DNA of 64,000 nt from assembly GCF_017368795.1 (NCBI RefSeq), contig NZ_JAFNLL010000002.1:186001-250000 (forward strand). The letters are read 5' to 3'. The first letter of the stretch is position 1. Each line of letters starts with the position of its first letter. Source of the DNA: Arthrobacter cavernae (GTDB lineage Bacteria; Actinomycetota; Actinomycetes; Actinomycetales; Micrococcaceae). Both the position numbers and the translations under genes were made by a program. The notes beneath the pieces were generated by a model. It was not told the DNA's origin. It searched no databases and was given only the letters and a program-made list of their open reading frames with translations. Shown here piece after piece: positions 54,322 to 62,737 of the stretch.

Positions 54322-55844
54322 GAAAGTTCTGCCTTCACAGGTTCCGGGTTTGAGGCCCTGGTGGATAGTTCACGGTAGTCCTGCTCGCTGAGCGCGGCTA
54401 CCTTCGAGTTCCGGCGTCCGTAGCCGAAGTAGAGGGCGACTCCCACGAGCATCCAGCCGCCGAACACCACCCAGGTATCGGCGCCGAGGTTGGCCATGAG
54501 GTAGGCACACATCAGAGTGCCGAGGACCGGGGTCAGCGGGTACAGCGGGACGCGGAAACTGCGCTTGAGCTCCGGCCGGTTGCGCCGCAGGTAGATGACC
54601 GCCACGTTCACCAAGGCGAAGGCGAAGAGCGTGCCGATGCTGGTGGCGTCCGCCAGCGCTCCCAGCGGGACCAGCCCGGCGGTGAGTGCGACGGCGGTAC
54701 CCACGATGAGCGTTCCGGCCACCGGGGTGCCGGTGCGGCGGGAGACGCGGCCGAAGATCCTGGGCACCATGCCATCGCGGGACATCGAGAGCAGGATGCG
54801 CGTCTGGCCGTAAAGAACAGTCAGCACGATGCTCGCAATGGCAAGCACGGCGCCGGCGGAAAAGACCAGGGCGATCCAGGGCTGCCCGGTGACCTCGTGC
54901 AGGATCTGCACCAGGGCTGCTTCAGTACCGTCGAACCAACCCCACGGACGGGCCCCAATGGCGGCGACGGCAACCAGCACGTAGATGCTGGTGACGATCA
55001 CCATGGAGAGCATGATGGCCCTGGGCAGGTCGCGCTTGGGGTTCTTGGCTTCCTCACCTGCCGTGGAGGCTGCGTCAAAGCCGATGTAGGAGAAGAAGAC
55101 ACTCGAAGCGGCAGCAGACACGCCGGCTGCGCCCATGGGCAGGAGCGGCGCAAAGTTGCCGGCGTTGAAGGCGCTGAAGGCCACGGCGCAGAAGAAGAGC
55201 AGGATGCCCACCTTGATGACGACGATCGCCGTGTTGATCCACGCGCTCTCCCGGGCGCCGCGGACCAGCAGGACCATGGCCAGCACCACGATCACCATGG
55301 CCGGGATGTTGACCACTCCGCCGTCACCCGGCGGCTGGGACATGGCCTCCGGGAGGAACTGGCCGAAGGCCGCCAAAGTCTCGTTGACATACTGGCCGGC
55401 ACCCACGGCAACCGCAGCGACGGAGACCGCGTATTCCAGGACGAGGCACCAGCCGCAGATCCAGGCCATGCCCTCGCCCATGGTGGCGTAGGCATAGGAG
55501 TAGCTGGATCCGGCCACCGGCACGAGGCCGGCCATTTCGGCGTAGGACACGGCAGAGAGCAGGGCGGCAAGGCCTGCGATCACAAAGGAGATCCAAATGG
55601 CGGGGCCCGCCAGCGGAACGGATTCGCCCAGGATCACGAGGATGCCGGTGCCCAGCGTGGCACCCACGCTGATCATGGTCAGCTGCAGGACGCCGAAGCT
55701 GCGGACCAGGGGCGTGCCGCCCTCGCTGCTTCCCGCCTCGCTGACCATCTGGCCGATGGGCTTGCGGCGCAGCAGCTGCGCGCCGAGACCGGGCCGGGCA
55801 GCAGCCTCGGCGGTCCTTGTTTTGGTGTTGGCAGGCACAGTCAC
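54318..55844 (-). CDS. Cationic amino-acid transporter (APC superfamily, CAT type)
   Basis: A 508-residue importer with about 12-14 helices. The CAT-type start is LTMISVGATLGTGILVILG (about 55-72). Other marks are SYAEMAGLVPVAGSSYSYAYATMGE, GFDAASTAGEEAKNPKRDLP and YGQTRILLSMSRDGMVP. CAT carriers take up lysine, arginine and ornithine, which fits the lysine monooxygenase encoded immediately downstream (4-nt overlap). GTG 55844 has GAAGGGG about nine bases before it. It diverges from the racemase across 99 bp. Confidence 0.88.
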   Translation of the reverse strand: MTVPANTKTRTAEAAARPGLGAQLLRRKPIGQMVSEAGSSEGGTPLVRSFGVLQLTMISVGATLGTGILVILGESVPLAGPAIWISFVIAGLAALLSAVSYAEMAGLVPVAGSSYSYAYATMGEGMAWICGWCLVLEYAVSVAAVAVGAGQYVNETLAAFGQFLPEAMSQPPGDGGVVNIPAMVIVVLAMVLLVRGARESAWINTAIVVIKVGILLFFCAVAFSAFNAGNFAPLLPMGAAGVSAAASSVFFSYIGFDAASTAGEEAKNPKRDLPRAIMLSMVIVTSIYVLVAVAAIGARPWGWFDGTEAALVQILHEVTGQPWIALVFSAGAVLAIASIVLTVLYGQTRILLSMSRDGMVPRIFGRVSRRTGTPVAGTLIVGTAVALTAGLVPLGALADATSIGTLFAFALVNVAVIYLRRNRPELKRSFRVPLYPLTPVLGTLMCAYLMANLGADTWVVFGGWMLVGVALYFGYGRRNSKVAALSEQDYRELSTRASNPEPVKAELS

Positions 55845-55929
55845 CGTTGACGCCCCTTCAGAGTAGTGTCAGTTTTCCCACCACCAGAGTAGGCATGTGA
55901 GCCAGCTCTCAGGGAGGTGCAAAATGACC

Positions 55930-55935
55930 TATAGT
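55930..55935 (+). promoter_or_regulatory. -10 element of leaderless promoter (alr-pucR)
   Basis: TATAGT, 8 nt, then ATG 55944. The closest match to the canonical -10 among the leaderless set. Confidence 0.5.
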
Positions 55936-55943
55936 GTTCAACC

Positions 55944-57179
55944 ATGAGACGTAATGCACAACACGAAACCGCCGCCGAGGCGGTCCTTTCCGGACAGGTC
56001 AACGTCGACCTGTCCGCAATTTCAGACAACATCAAGGCCTTGAAAAAGCGCACTGCCGCGCCGCATTTCATGGCCGTCGTCAAGGGCAACGCCTACGGCC
56101 ACGGACTCGTTGATGTGGCCCGGACCGCAGTCGCAGCAGGGGCCGACTGGCTCGGCACCGCCCAGCTCACGGAGGCCATCGCCTTGCGGCAGGCGGGCAT
56201 CACGGTGCCCGTGCTGTCGTGGCTTTATCTGGCATCCCAGACAAGCGCGACCATCCGCGAGGCCCTCGAATACGACGTCGACGTCTCCCTCGGAAGCGTC
56301 GGGCAGCTCGAGGTCCTCGCTGGCATCGCACGGCAGCTGGGGCGCCCCGCCGTCGTGCATCTGGAACTGGACAGCGGCCTCAGCCGGGGCGGCGCGCGCA
56401 AGGAGGACTGGGCCGAACTCGTGGCACGGGCACGCCAGGCGGAGCTGGACGGGACCCTGACGGTCCGGGGCATCTGGACCCATCTGGCCTGGGCCGACGT
56501 CCCGGCTCACCCCGGCAACGCCGCGGCCGTGGCCGGGTTCCAGGACGCCGTGGCCGAAGCCCGCGCCGCCGGACTGGACCCGGAACTGCGGCACGTTTCC
56601 AGCTCGGCCAACATCCTGGACCGGCCCGAGTTCCACTTCGACATGGTCCGCGCCGGCCTGGCCATCTACGGGCTCGCACCCGCGGACCATCTGGATCCCG
56701 CGGACTTCGGCCTCCGCCCGGCGCTGAGCGTCACGGCGCCGCTCGTCATGGTCAAGAAGGTCCCCGCCGGGACGGGCGTCAGCTACGAGCACCAGGCCAT
56801 CACCCACGAACCCCGCTACCTGGGGCTCATCCCCCTGGGCTACGCGGACGGCATCCCCAAGGGCATCAGCGGACGCAGCCTGGTGCAGATCGCCGGCCGG
56901 CAGGTCCCCGTGATCGGCAAGGTGTGCATGGACCAGTTCATGGTGGACCTGGGACCCGACGCTGCGGGAATCGGCGTAGGCGATACCGCCGTGCTCTTTG
57001 GCTATCCCGCCGCCGGGGCCGCGAGCGCCGACGACTGGGGCGCCGCCATCGGCAGCCCCGGTGACGAAATCATCAACCGGATCGCGCCTCGGCTGCCCCG
57101 CGTGTACCAGAGCAGTGCCTACGAATGCCCGGATTACCAGGAGCCGGCCGGCGGAGAGCAGACGAGCCATGTCGCCTGA
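55944..57179 (+). CDS. alr: Alanine racemase-type amino-acid racemase
   Basis: A 411-residue fold-type III PLP enzyme. The cofactor Lys is K47 in AVVKGNAYGHG (ADAYGHG is usual). The second-base Tyr is in GVSYEHQAITHEPRYLGLIPLGYADGIPKG, and KVCMDQFMVDLG is typical. It normally supplies D-alanine for cell walls. Its place between a cationic amino-acid permease, a PucR regulator and lysine-degrading enzymes raises the possibility that it racemises lysine or has broad specificity; this is inference. The end overlaps the regulator gene by 11 nt. Confidence 0.9.
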   Translation: MRRNAQHETAAEAVLSGQVNVDLSAISDNIKALKKRTAAPHFMAVVKGNAYGHGLVDVARTAVAAGADWLGTAQLTEAIALRQAGITVPVLSWLYLASQTSATIREALEYDVDVSLGSVGQLEVLAGIARQLGRPAVVHLELDSGLSRGGARKEDWAELVARARQAELDGTLTVRGIWTHLAWADVPAHPGNAAAVAGFQDAVAEARAAGLDPELRHVSSSANILDRPEFHFDMVRAGLAIYGLAPADHLDPADFGLRPALSVTAPLVMVKKVPAGTGVSYEHQAITHEPRYLGLIPLGYADGIPKGISGRSLVQIAGRQVPVIGKVCMDQFMVDLGPDAAGIGVGDTAVLFGYPAAGAASADDWGAAIGSPGDEIINRIAPRLPRVYQSSAYECPDYQEPAGGEQTSHVA

Positions 57180-58776
57180 ACCTGCCGCCTCGCGCCTGAG
57201 CTTTGTCACTCTTGAGCAGTTCCTGGAGCAGCTGCCGCCGGAGTTGAAGATGCTTCACGACGGCGGCAGCGGCGCCGAGCTGCTGCGCTGGGTGGAGCCT
57301 AGCGAGCTGGATGACCCCACCCCGTACCTGCCGGAGGGCGAGTTCCTGCTGACCGCCGGTTTGCCTTTCCTGGGCGACGGCGGTTCCCGCAAAAACGTGG
57401 ACGCCTATGTGCGGCGGCTCGTGGGCGCCAAGGTGGCGGCGCTGGGCTTCGGCATCAGGCCGTATTTCGACGCCGTCCCGCGGGAGCTGCTCGCGGCGTG
57501 CCGGCGGCACAATCTGACCCTGCTGGAGGTCCCGGAGTCGATCCCGTTCGCCGCGATCGGGCTGGAGTTCTCCCAGCTCCTGGAATCGGACAATGCCAAG
57601 GTTTTCCGCCAGCTCGCCGACACCAACCGGCAGCTCATGCGCGCGGTCCTCTCCCCCAGGCCGGAGCACGAACTGCTGGCCGCGCTGGTCCAGCGGGCGC
57701 CCGTGTGGGCCCTGCTGGTCGGCGCGGACGGCAGGGTCCGGGCGCGCGGGCACACCCCCGGCGGCAGCACCGGCGTCGAGCATTCCTTGCTGGCGCCCAT
57801 GCTGGAGCGGCTGCTCTCCGGCAGCGGTCCCCGCGTGGAGATGGACGGTTTCGAGCAGCCCGGTTCGGCCTTGGTGTTCGGCCACCCGCTGCGCAGCACC
57901 AAGGACGCCAATCTGGGCGCGCTGATCCTCGGGGCCGACGCGCCGCTGACCCCGGCACAGAACAACGTGGTGCAGTCCGCCGTTGGGCTGCTGGAATTGC
58001 TGGTCCGGCAACGGACCAGCGGCTCGCTCGCGCCCAGCCAGCTGGCCACGGCCGTGCTGCTACATCCCGAGAGCCTCAGCAGCGGCGGCACCCGGCATGT
58101 CAACGCCCTCAAGGACCTGCTGGCACAAAGCCTCTCCTCGACCCGCTCGGCGCCCATGCGCGTGGTCCAGGGCGTCAAAGTGGATTCGCCGGAATGGCCC
58201 GCCGGTGACAGCCCCGTGCGGGAACTGCTGCAGTGGCGGCGGATGTTCGATACGAAACTCGTGGAGATCACGGACTACGGTTTTGCCGCCGTCACGCGGC
58301 TCAAGGTGGATGACGCGCTGCTGGCGGACGTCGAAAAGCTGGGCTGGCGCCTGGTGATCGGCGAGCCCACCGAGCTCACGGGCCTCGCGGCCGCCTACCA
58401 GAGGGCCACCTCCCTGCGGGCCAGGGTGCAGTCCAGCGGCAGGAGCGCCAGGGTTGATGACGTCACCTGGTCCGTCGCGGGGCTGCTGGGACGCGAGGCC
58501 GGAACCATGCTGGCGGAACGGCTGCTGCAGCCCGTGCTGGCGCTGGAGCCGGAGCGGCGCGATCCGCTCCTGGCGGTGCTGCGCGGCTGGCTCGGCGAAA
58601 ACGGCAGCTGGGACGGCTCCGCCAAGCTGCTGGGGCTGCACCGCAACAGCGTGCGCCGCCAGATCGGCGTCCTGGCCGAGCTCCTGGACATGGACCTGAA
58701 CCAGGCGCAGGTACGCGCCGAGCTGTGGATCGCCCTGCAGTACACAGAGGAACTGCTGCGGGCGCCGGAGGCTTAG
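57169..58776 (+). CDS. PucR family transcriptional regulator
   Basis: A 535-residue regulator with a PucR N-terminal domain (about 10-130: LSFVTLEQFLEQLPPELKML ... NLTLLEVPESIPFAAIGLEF). A GAF/GGDEF-like middle follows, then a C-terminal HTH_30 helix-turn-helix (about 470-530: LRGWLGENGSWDGSAKLLGLH, then RNSVRRQIGVL). Such proteins activate purine or amino-acid catabolic genes in response to a metabolite. ATG 57169 overlaps alr by 11 nt. The likely targets are the adjacent lysine genes. It converges on davA with a 4-nt overlap of stops. Confidence 0.9.
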   Translation: MSPEPAASRLSFVTLEQFLEQLPPELKMLHDGGSGAELLRWVEPSELDDPTPYLPEGEFLLTAGLPFLGDGGSRKNVDAYVRRLVGAKVAALGFGIRPYFDAVPRELLAACRRHNLTLLEVPESIPFAAIGLEFSQLLESDNAKVFRQLADTNRQLMRAVLSPRPEHELLAALVQRAPVWALLVGADGRVRARGHTPGGSTGVEHSLLAPMLERLLSGSGPRVEMDGFEQPGSALVFGHPLRSTKDANLGALILGADAPLTPAQNNVVQSAVGLLELLVRQRTSGSLAPSQLATAVLLHPESLSSGGTRHVNALKDLLAQSLSSTRSAPMRVVQGVKVDSPEWPAGDSPVRELLQWRRMFDTKLVEITDYGFAAVTRLKVDDALLADVEKLGWRLVIGEPTELTGLAAAYQRATSLRARVQSSGRSARVDDVTWSVAGLLGREAGTMLAERLLQPVLALEPERRDPLLAVLRGWLGENGSWDGSAKLLGLHRNSVRRQIGVLAELLDMDLNQAQVRAELWIALQYTEELLRAPEA

Positions 58777-59567
58777 GCGTCCCAGCTGCTGTAGAGCTCG
58801 GGGCGGCGTTCGCGAAGGTACGGGACCTCTTCCCGGGCGGCGCGAACGCTCTCCGTGGAGATCTCGGCGAACAGCAGCGCCGCAGAATCTCCGGCGGCGG
58901 CCAGCAGGGAGCCGTCCGGCCCGGCGATGACGCTGCCGCCGAGGAAGTCGTAGACGTCCTCGTGCCCGCTGTGGTTGGCGTACGCAACGTTCAGCTGGCT
59001 CTCGAGCGCCCTGGCACGGACCAGCACCTGCGGCACGGCGTCGAAGCCGGCGGACAACGCCGTGGGCACCAGCAGCAGCTCAGCCCCGCGGGTGGCCGCG
59101 GCACGCACCGCCTCGGGGAACTCGACGTCGTAACAGATCAGCAGGGACGTCCGGATGCCGTTGAAATCCACGACGCCGGGGGCTGCTTGGGCGGCCGAAA
59201 ACGCCTTGCGTTCCTCCCCGCCAAAAAGGTGCACCTTGGCGTAGTCCAGCAGTACCGTGCCGTGCGCGTCCAGAAGCGTGGCAGTGATGTGCCAGCTGCC
59301 GTCCAGGTCAACGGCCGGAAGACTGTAGACGAGCCCGATTCCATGCGTGCGGGCGATCTGCGCAAGGCGCTCCCGGATGCCGGGGAGCGTGGACGGATCG
59401 AGCTCGGCACGGAGCCTGAGCGGGGCATATCCCACCGGGAACAGCTCTGGGGTCAGCAGGAGTTCGGCGCCCGTCTGGGCTGCGCGTTGGGCTGCAGCGT
59501 CGATCGTCCGCAGATTGGCATCAACGTCCAGGACTGCGGCGTTGGCCTGCAGGACGGCTAGCAGCAT
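58773..59567 (-). CDS. davA: Nitrilase-family amidase (5-aminovaleramidase, DavA-like)
   Basis: A 264-residue carbon-nitrogen hydrolase with the full catalytic triad: Glu 41 (TPELFPVGY), Lys 111 (DYAKVHLFGG) and Cys 145 (LLICYDVEFPEA). In the davBA pathway this enzyme hydrolyses 5-aminovaleramide to 5-aminovalerate and ammonia. The pairing with the DavB-like gene supports that role, though nitrilase relatives act on many amides. ATG 59567 with AAGGTGG six bases before it is a clear start. It is transcribed in the same direction as davB but separated from it by the alr-pucR unit. Confidence 0.82.
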   Translation of the reverse strand: MLLAVLQANAAVLDVDANLRTIDAAAQRAAQTGAELLLTPELFPVGYAPLRLRAELDPSTLPGIRERLAQIARTHGIGLVYSLPAVDLDGSWHITATLLDAHGTVLLDYAKVHLFGGEERKAFSAAQAAPGVVDFNGIRTSLLICYDVEFPEAVRAAATRGAELLLVPTALSAGFDAVPQVLVRARALESQLNVAYANHSGHEDVYDFLGGSVIAGPDGSLLAAAGDSAALLFAEISTESVRAAREEVPYLRERRPELYSSWDA

Positions 59568-59770
59568 CGTTACCACCTTGATAGCGCCTTTTCCCCCGAG
59601 ATTCACGCATCCCGGGACTGTTCTTTCTTCCAGCGTAGCCAGCCGCTCTTCGGCCGGCGCGGGGCAAATAGACCTGTCATGTGCCGCTTCGGGACGTATC
59701 GCCCGTGGCGGAGCCTGATGCGGTGGCGCTTTTGTAGTGGGGGCGACCAAGCGGAGTCTTGTGTTAATTT

Positions 59771-59781
59771 CTTGACTACAA
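59771..59781. promoter_or_regulatory. ROK-type operator half-site overlapping the regulator's own -35
   Basis: CTTGACTACAA contains the -35 hexamer TTGACT (59772-59777) and matches the core of the palindrome ahead of the transporter (CTTGACGACAA). This suggests autoregulation. Confidence 0.45.
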
Positions 59782-59794
59782 CCGGGCTTTGCGG

Positions 59795-59800
59795 CACGCT
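59795..59800 (+). promoter_or_regulatory. Possible -10 element of the ROK gene promoter
   Basis: CACGCT, 17 nt after TTGACT (59772-59777), then 7 nt to ATG 59808. A weak hexamer, but spacing to both -35 and start is right for a leaderless gene. Confidence 0.35.
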
Positions 59801-59807
59801 TCTTGTC

Positions 59808-60998
59808 ATGCCTTCAATGCAGCGCTCAACGGAGAGCCCACCCAAGAAGCCAGGCTCACAGTCAGCCCTGCGCCACCTCAACCAGCAGCGCATCATCGAG
59901 TGCCTCCTGACTGGGCCATCCACCCAGGCCGAACTCTCCCGGCAGACCGGCCTGTCCACGGCCACGGTCTCGAACATCGTAAAGATCATGCAGGACGCGG
60001 GGCTCGTCTCCACGGAACCCATCACGAGCTCCGGCCGCCGGGCGCTCAGCGTGAGGCTCAACAGCCACGGCGCGGTCGCCGTCGGGATCGACTTTGGCCG
60101 ACGCCACCTGCGGGTAGTGCTGGCGTCGTTGGGCTACAACGTCATCGCCGAGGAATCCATCGAGCTCCCCCTGGGCCACCACGCGGAAGAAGGCATCGCG
60201 GCCGCCGTCGGGCTGCTGGAAAAACTGCTCAGCGAAAGCGGGGTGGAACGGCGCGCGGTGGTGGGCGCGGGAGCAGGCATCCCAGGCCCCATTGACCGGC
60301 GCACCGGAACCGTGGCACAGGGGGCGATCCTGCCGGAGTGGGTGGGGATCGACATTCTCCACCGGCTCGAGGAAGCCTTCCAATTCCCCGTCTTTGTTGA
60401 CAACGACGCCAATCTTGGCGCTCTGTCCGAGGTCACCTGGGGGCCGCACAGCGGCGTCGCCAACCTGATGTTCCTCAAGATCGGCTCGGGCATCGGCGCC
60501 GGCCTGATCCTCAACGGCGCACCGTACTACGGGAACGTGGGAATCACCGGCGAAATCGGCCACGCCACCATCCACGAACACGGGCTCATCTGCCGCTGCG
60601 GCAACCGCGGCTGCCTGGAAACCATCGCCTCCACTACCACCATGATCGAGCTCCTGGGACGGGGCCGGGAACGGCCGCTGACGCCCCAGGACATCGTGCG
60701 CAACTGCCTCGCCGGGGACAACGCGACCCAGCGGATCGTGGACGACGCCGGCCTCGCCGTCGGCCGCGCGCTGGGCAATGTGGCGAATCTGATCAACCCC
60801 GAAGTGATCGTGGTGGGCGGCCCGCTGGCCGGGCTTGGGGACCTGCTCCTGGACCCCATCAGGCGCGGCCTGGTGCGCCACGCAGTGCCCGTGGTGGGCG
60901 AGACGACACACCTCGCGATGTCCTCCCTGGGCGCCCGCGCCGAGGCGCTGGGCGCCGCCGCCCTGGTGTTCCAGCACGCCGGGATTACAAGCATCTGA
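59808..60998 (+). CDS. ROK family transcriptional regulator
   Basis: A 396-residue sugar-responsive repressor. The N-terminal winged helix (about 22-80) contains AELSRQTGLSTATVSNIVKIM. A ROK sugar-kinase-like domain follows with GVGIDFGRRHLRVVL-type phosphate loop, GIPGPID, and the ROK signature GVNGEIGH-like segment NVGITGEIGHATIHE with zinc motif CRCGNRGCLE. Such proteins bind a sugar and leave their operators. ATG 59808 fits the promoter spacing; ATG 59817 is the alternative. The likely target is the adjacent sugar transporter. Confidence 0.9.
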   Translation: MPSMQRSTESPPKKPGSQSALRHLNQQRIIECLLTGPSTQAELSRQTGLSTATVSNIVKIMQDAGLVSTEPITSSGRRALSVRLNSHGAVAVGIDFGRRHLRVVLASLGYNVIAEESIELPLGHHAEEGIAAAVGLLEKLLSESGVERRAVVGAGAGIPGPIDRRTGTVAQGAILPEWVGIDILHRLEEAFQFPVFVDNDANLGALSEVTWGPHSGVANLMFLKIGSGIGAGLILNGAPYYGNVGITGEIGHATIHEHGLICRCGNRGCLETIASTTTMIELLGRGRERPLTPQDIVRNCLAGDNATQRIVDDAGLAVGRALGNVANLINPEVIVVGGPLAGLGDLLLDPIRRGLVRHAVPVVGETTHLAMSSLGARAEALGAAALVFQHAGITSI

Positions 60999-61009
60999 CA
61001 AAAATTGTC

Positions 61010-61052
61010 GATCACTTCTTGCGTTCAAGTCTTGACGACAAGACCAGTGATC
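61010..61052. promoter_or_regulatory. Nested operator region ahead of the sugar ABC transporter
   Basis: Three inverted repeats overlap: GATCAC/GTGATC at the edges, CTTGCGTTCAAG (61018-61029), and GTCTTGACGACAAGAC (61029-61044). The last contains a -35 TTGACG (61032-61037) with TTTACT 18 nt downstream as -10 (61056-61061). A repressor bound here would block RNA polymerase. Confidence 0.55.
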
Positions 61053-61128
61053 CAGTTTACTTTTTGATCAGACAGCCCCGCGGTTTGCGGGGCGACAACG
61101 AAGTCATGCATTGGAGGCGTAAGGGCTC

Positions 61129-62685
61129 ATGGCGACCCTCGAAACGCAAAGTGAACCGGTCATCCTGGAGATGCAGTCCATCACCAAGGAATTCCCCGGG
61201 GTAAAGGCGCTGTCCAACGTGAGCCTTCGCGTCAAGGCAGGCGAGATCCACGCCATCTGCGGCGAAAACGGAGCCGGCAAGTCCACCCTGATGAAGGTCC
61301 TTTCCGGCGTTTACCCGTTCGGCAGCTACTCCGGGGACATCGTCTACCAGGCCGAGGTCCAACAGTTCAAGGACATCCGGGCCAGCGAAGCCGCAGGCAT
61401 CGTGATCATCCACCAGGAACTTGCGCTGATCCCGGAGCTCTCCATCACGGAGAACATCTTCTTGGGCAATGAGCCCACCCGCCGCGGCGTGATCGACTGG
61501 GCCGAGGCCCGCCGGCGCTCCCTCGAGCTCCTGGCCCGGGTGGGCCTCCGTGAAGACCCGGACACCCCCATCAAGGAAATCGGCGTCGGCAAGCAGCAGC
61601 TTGTGGAGATCGCCAAGGCCCTGAACAAGTCAGTGAAGCTGCTGATCCTGGACGAGCCCACGGCAGCCCTGAACGAGTCCGATTCCCAGCACCTCCTGGA
61701 CCTCATCCTGGGCCTCAAGGGCAAGGGCGTCACCTCAATCATCATTTCCCACAAGCTCAACGAGATCGAGCAGATCGCGGACGAGATCACCATCATCCGC
61801 GACGGCAAGTCGATCGAGACGCTGAACGTGAAGGCCGACGGCGTGGACGAGGACCGGATCATCAAGGGCATGGTGGGCCGGACCCTGGAGTCCCGCTTCC
61901 CCGACCACGCGCCGACGATCGGCGATGTCTTCTTCGAGGTCAAGGACTGGACGGTGGGCCACCCGCAGGTCCAGGACCGTCTGGTCTGCAAGGGTTCGAA
62001 CTTCCATGTCCGCCGTGGCGAGATCGTCGGATTCGCCGGGCTCATGGGCGCCGGCCGCACAGAACTTGCCCGGTCCGTGTTCGGCCACTCCTATGGCCGG
62101 TTCATTTCGGGCCACGTCTACGTGGACGGCAAGGAGGTCCACATGCGCAGCGTCCGGCAAGCCATCGACGCTGGCCTCGGCTACGTCACGGAAGACCGCA
62201 AGACCCTTGGCTTGAACCTCCTGGACGACATCAAGACCACCACCGTCTCCGCGAATCTGCGCAAGATCAGCCGCGGCATCGTCGTGGACGCGAATAAGGA
62301 ATACGCGGTCGCCGAGGACTACCGCAAGTCCCTGCGCACCAAGACCCCCTCGGTGAATGAAGGCGTGGCCAAGCTCTCCGGCGGCAACCAGCAGAAAGTG
62401 GTGTTGGCGAAGTGGATGTTCACGGATCCCGAGCTGCTGATCCTGGATGAGCCGACGCGCGGCATCGACGTCGGCGCCAAGTACGAGATCTACGGCATCA
62501 TCCAGCAGCTGGCGAACCAGGGCAAGGGAGTGATCGTCATTTCCTCGGAGCTGCCTGAGCTCCTGGGCCTGTCCGACCGTATCTACACGATCTTCGAAGG
62601 CGCCATCACCGGTGTCCTGAACAAGAACGAAGCAAGCCAGGAAAGCCTCATGAAACTCATGACGTCTTCGCGCAAAACCGCCTGA
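61129..62685 (+). CDS. Multiple-sugar ABC transporter ATP-binding protein (GguA/MmsA/XylG type)
   Basis: A 518-residue double ATPase of the CUT2 (ribose, xylose, galactose) class. Domain 1 has Walker [14 protein letters not shown] (about 44-56), [15 protein letters not shown], and [14 protein letters not shown]. Domain 2 has a degenerate Walker A ([14 protein letters not shown]), [15 protein letters not shown] and [19 protein letters not shown] 11 bases before ATG 61129 is the ribosome site. It starts the transporter operon, with the permease 52 nt downstream. No sugar-binding protein gene precedes it, although that gene usually comes first. Confidence 0.9.
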   Translation: MATLETQSEPVILEMQSITKEFPGVKALSNVSLRVKAGEIHAICGENGAGKSTLMKVLSGVYPFGSYSGDIVYQAEVQQFKDIRASEAAGIVIIHQELALIPELSITENIFLGNEPTRRGVIDWAEARRRSLELLARVGLREDPDTPIKEIGVGKQQLVEIAKALNKSVKLLILDEPTAALNESDSQHLLDLILGLKGKGVTSIIISHKLNEIEQIADEITIIRDGKSIETLNVKADGVDEDRIIKGMVGRTLESRFPDHAPTIGDVFFEVKDWTVGHPQVQDRLVCKGSNFHVRRGEIVGFAGLMGAGRTELARSVFGHSYGRFISGHVYVDGKEVHMRSVRQAIDAGLGYVTEDRKTLGLNLLDDIKTTTVSANLRKISRGIVVDANKEYAVAEDYRKSLRTKTPSVNEGVAKLSGGNQQKVVLAKWMFTDPELLILDEPTRGIDVGAKYEIYGIIQQLANQGKGVIVISSELPELLGLSDRIYTIFEGAITGVLNKNEASQESLMKLMTSSRKTA

Positions 62686-62737
62686 AACCGGCGACCTGCC
62701 AACTCCCGTACCCTTCCGGACACAAGGACCCACAACC

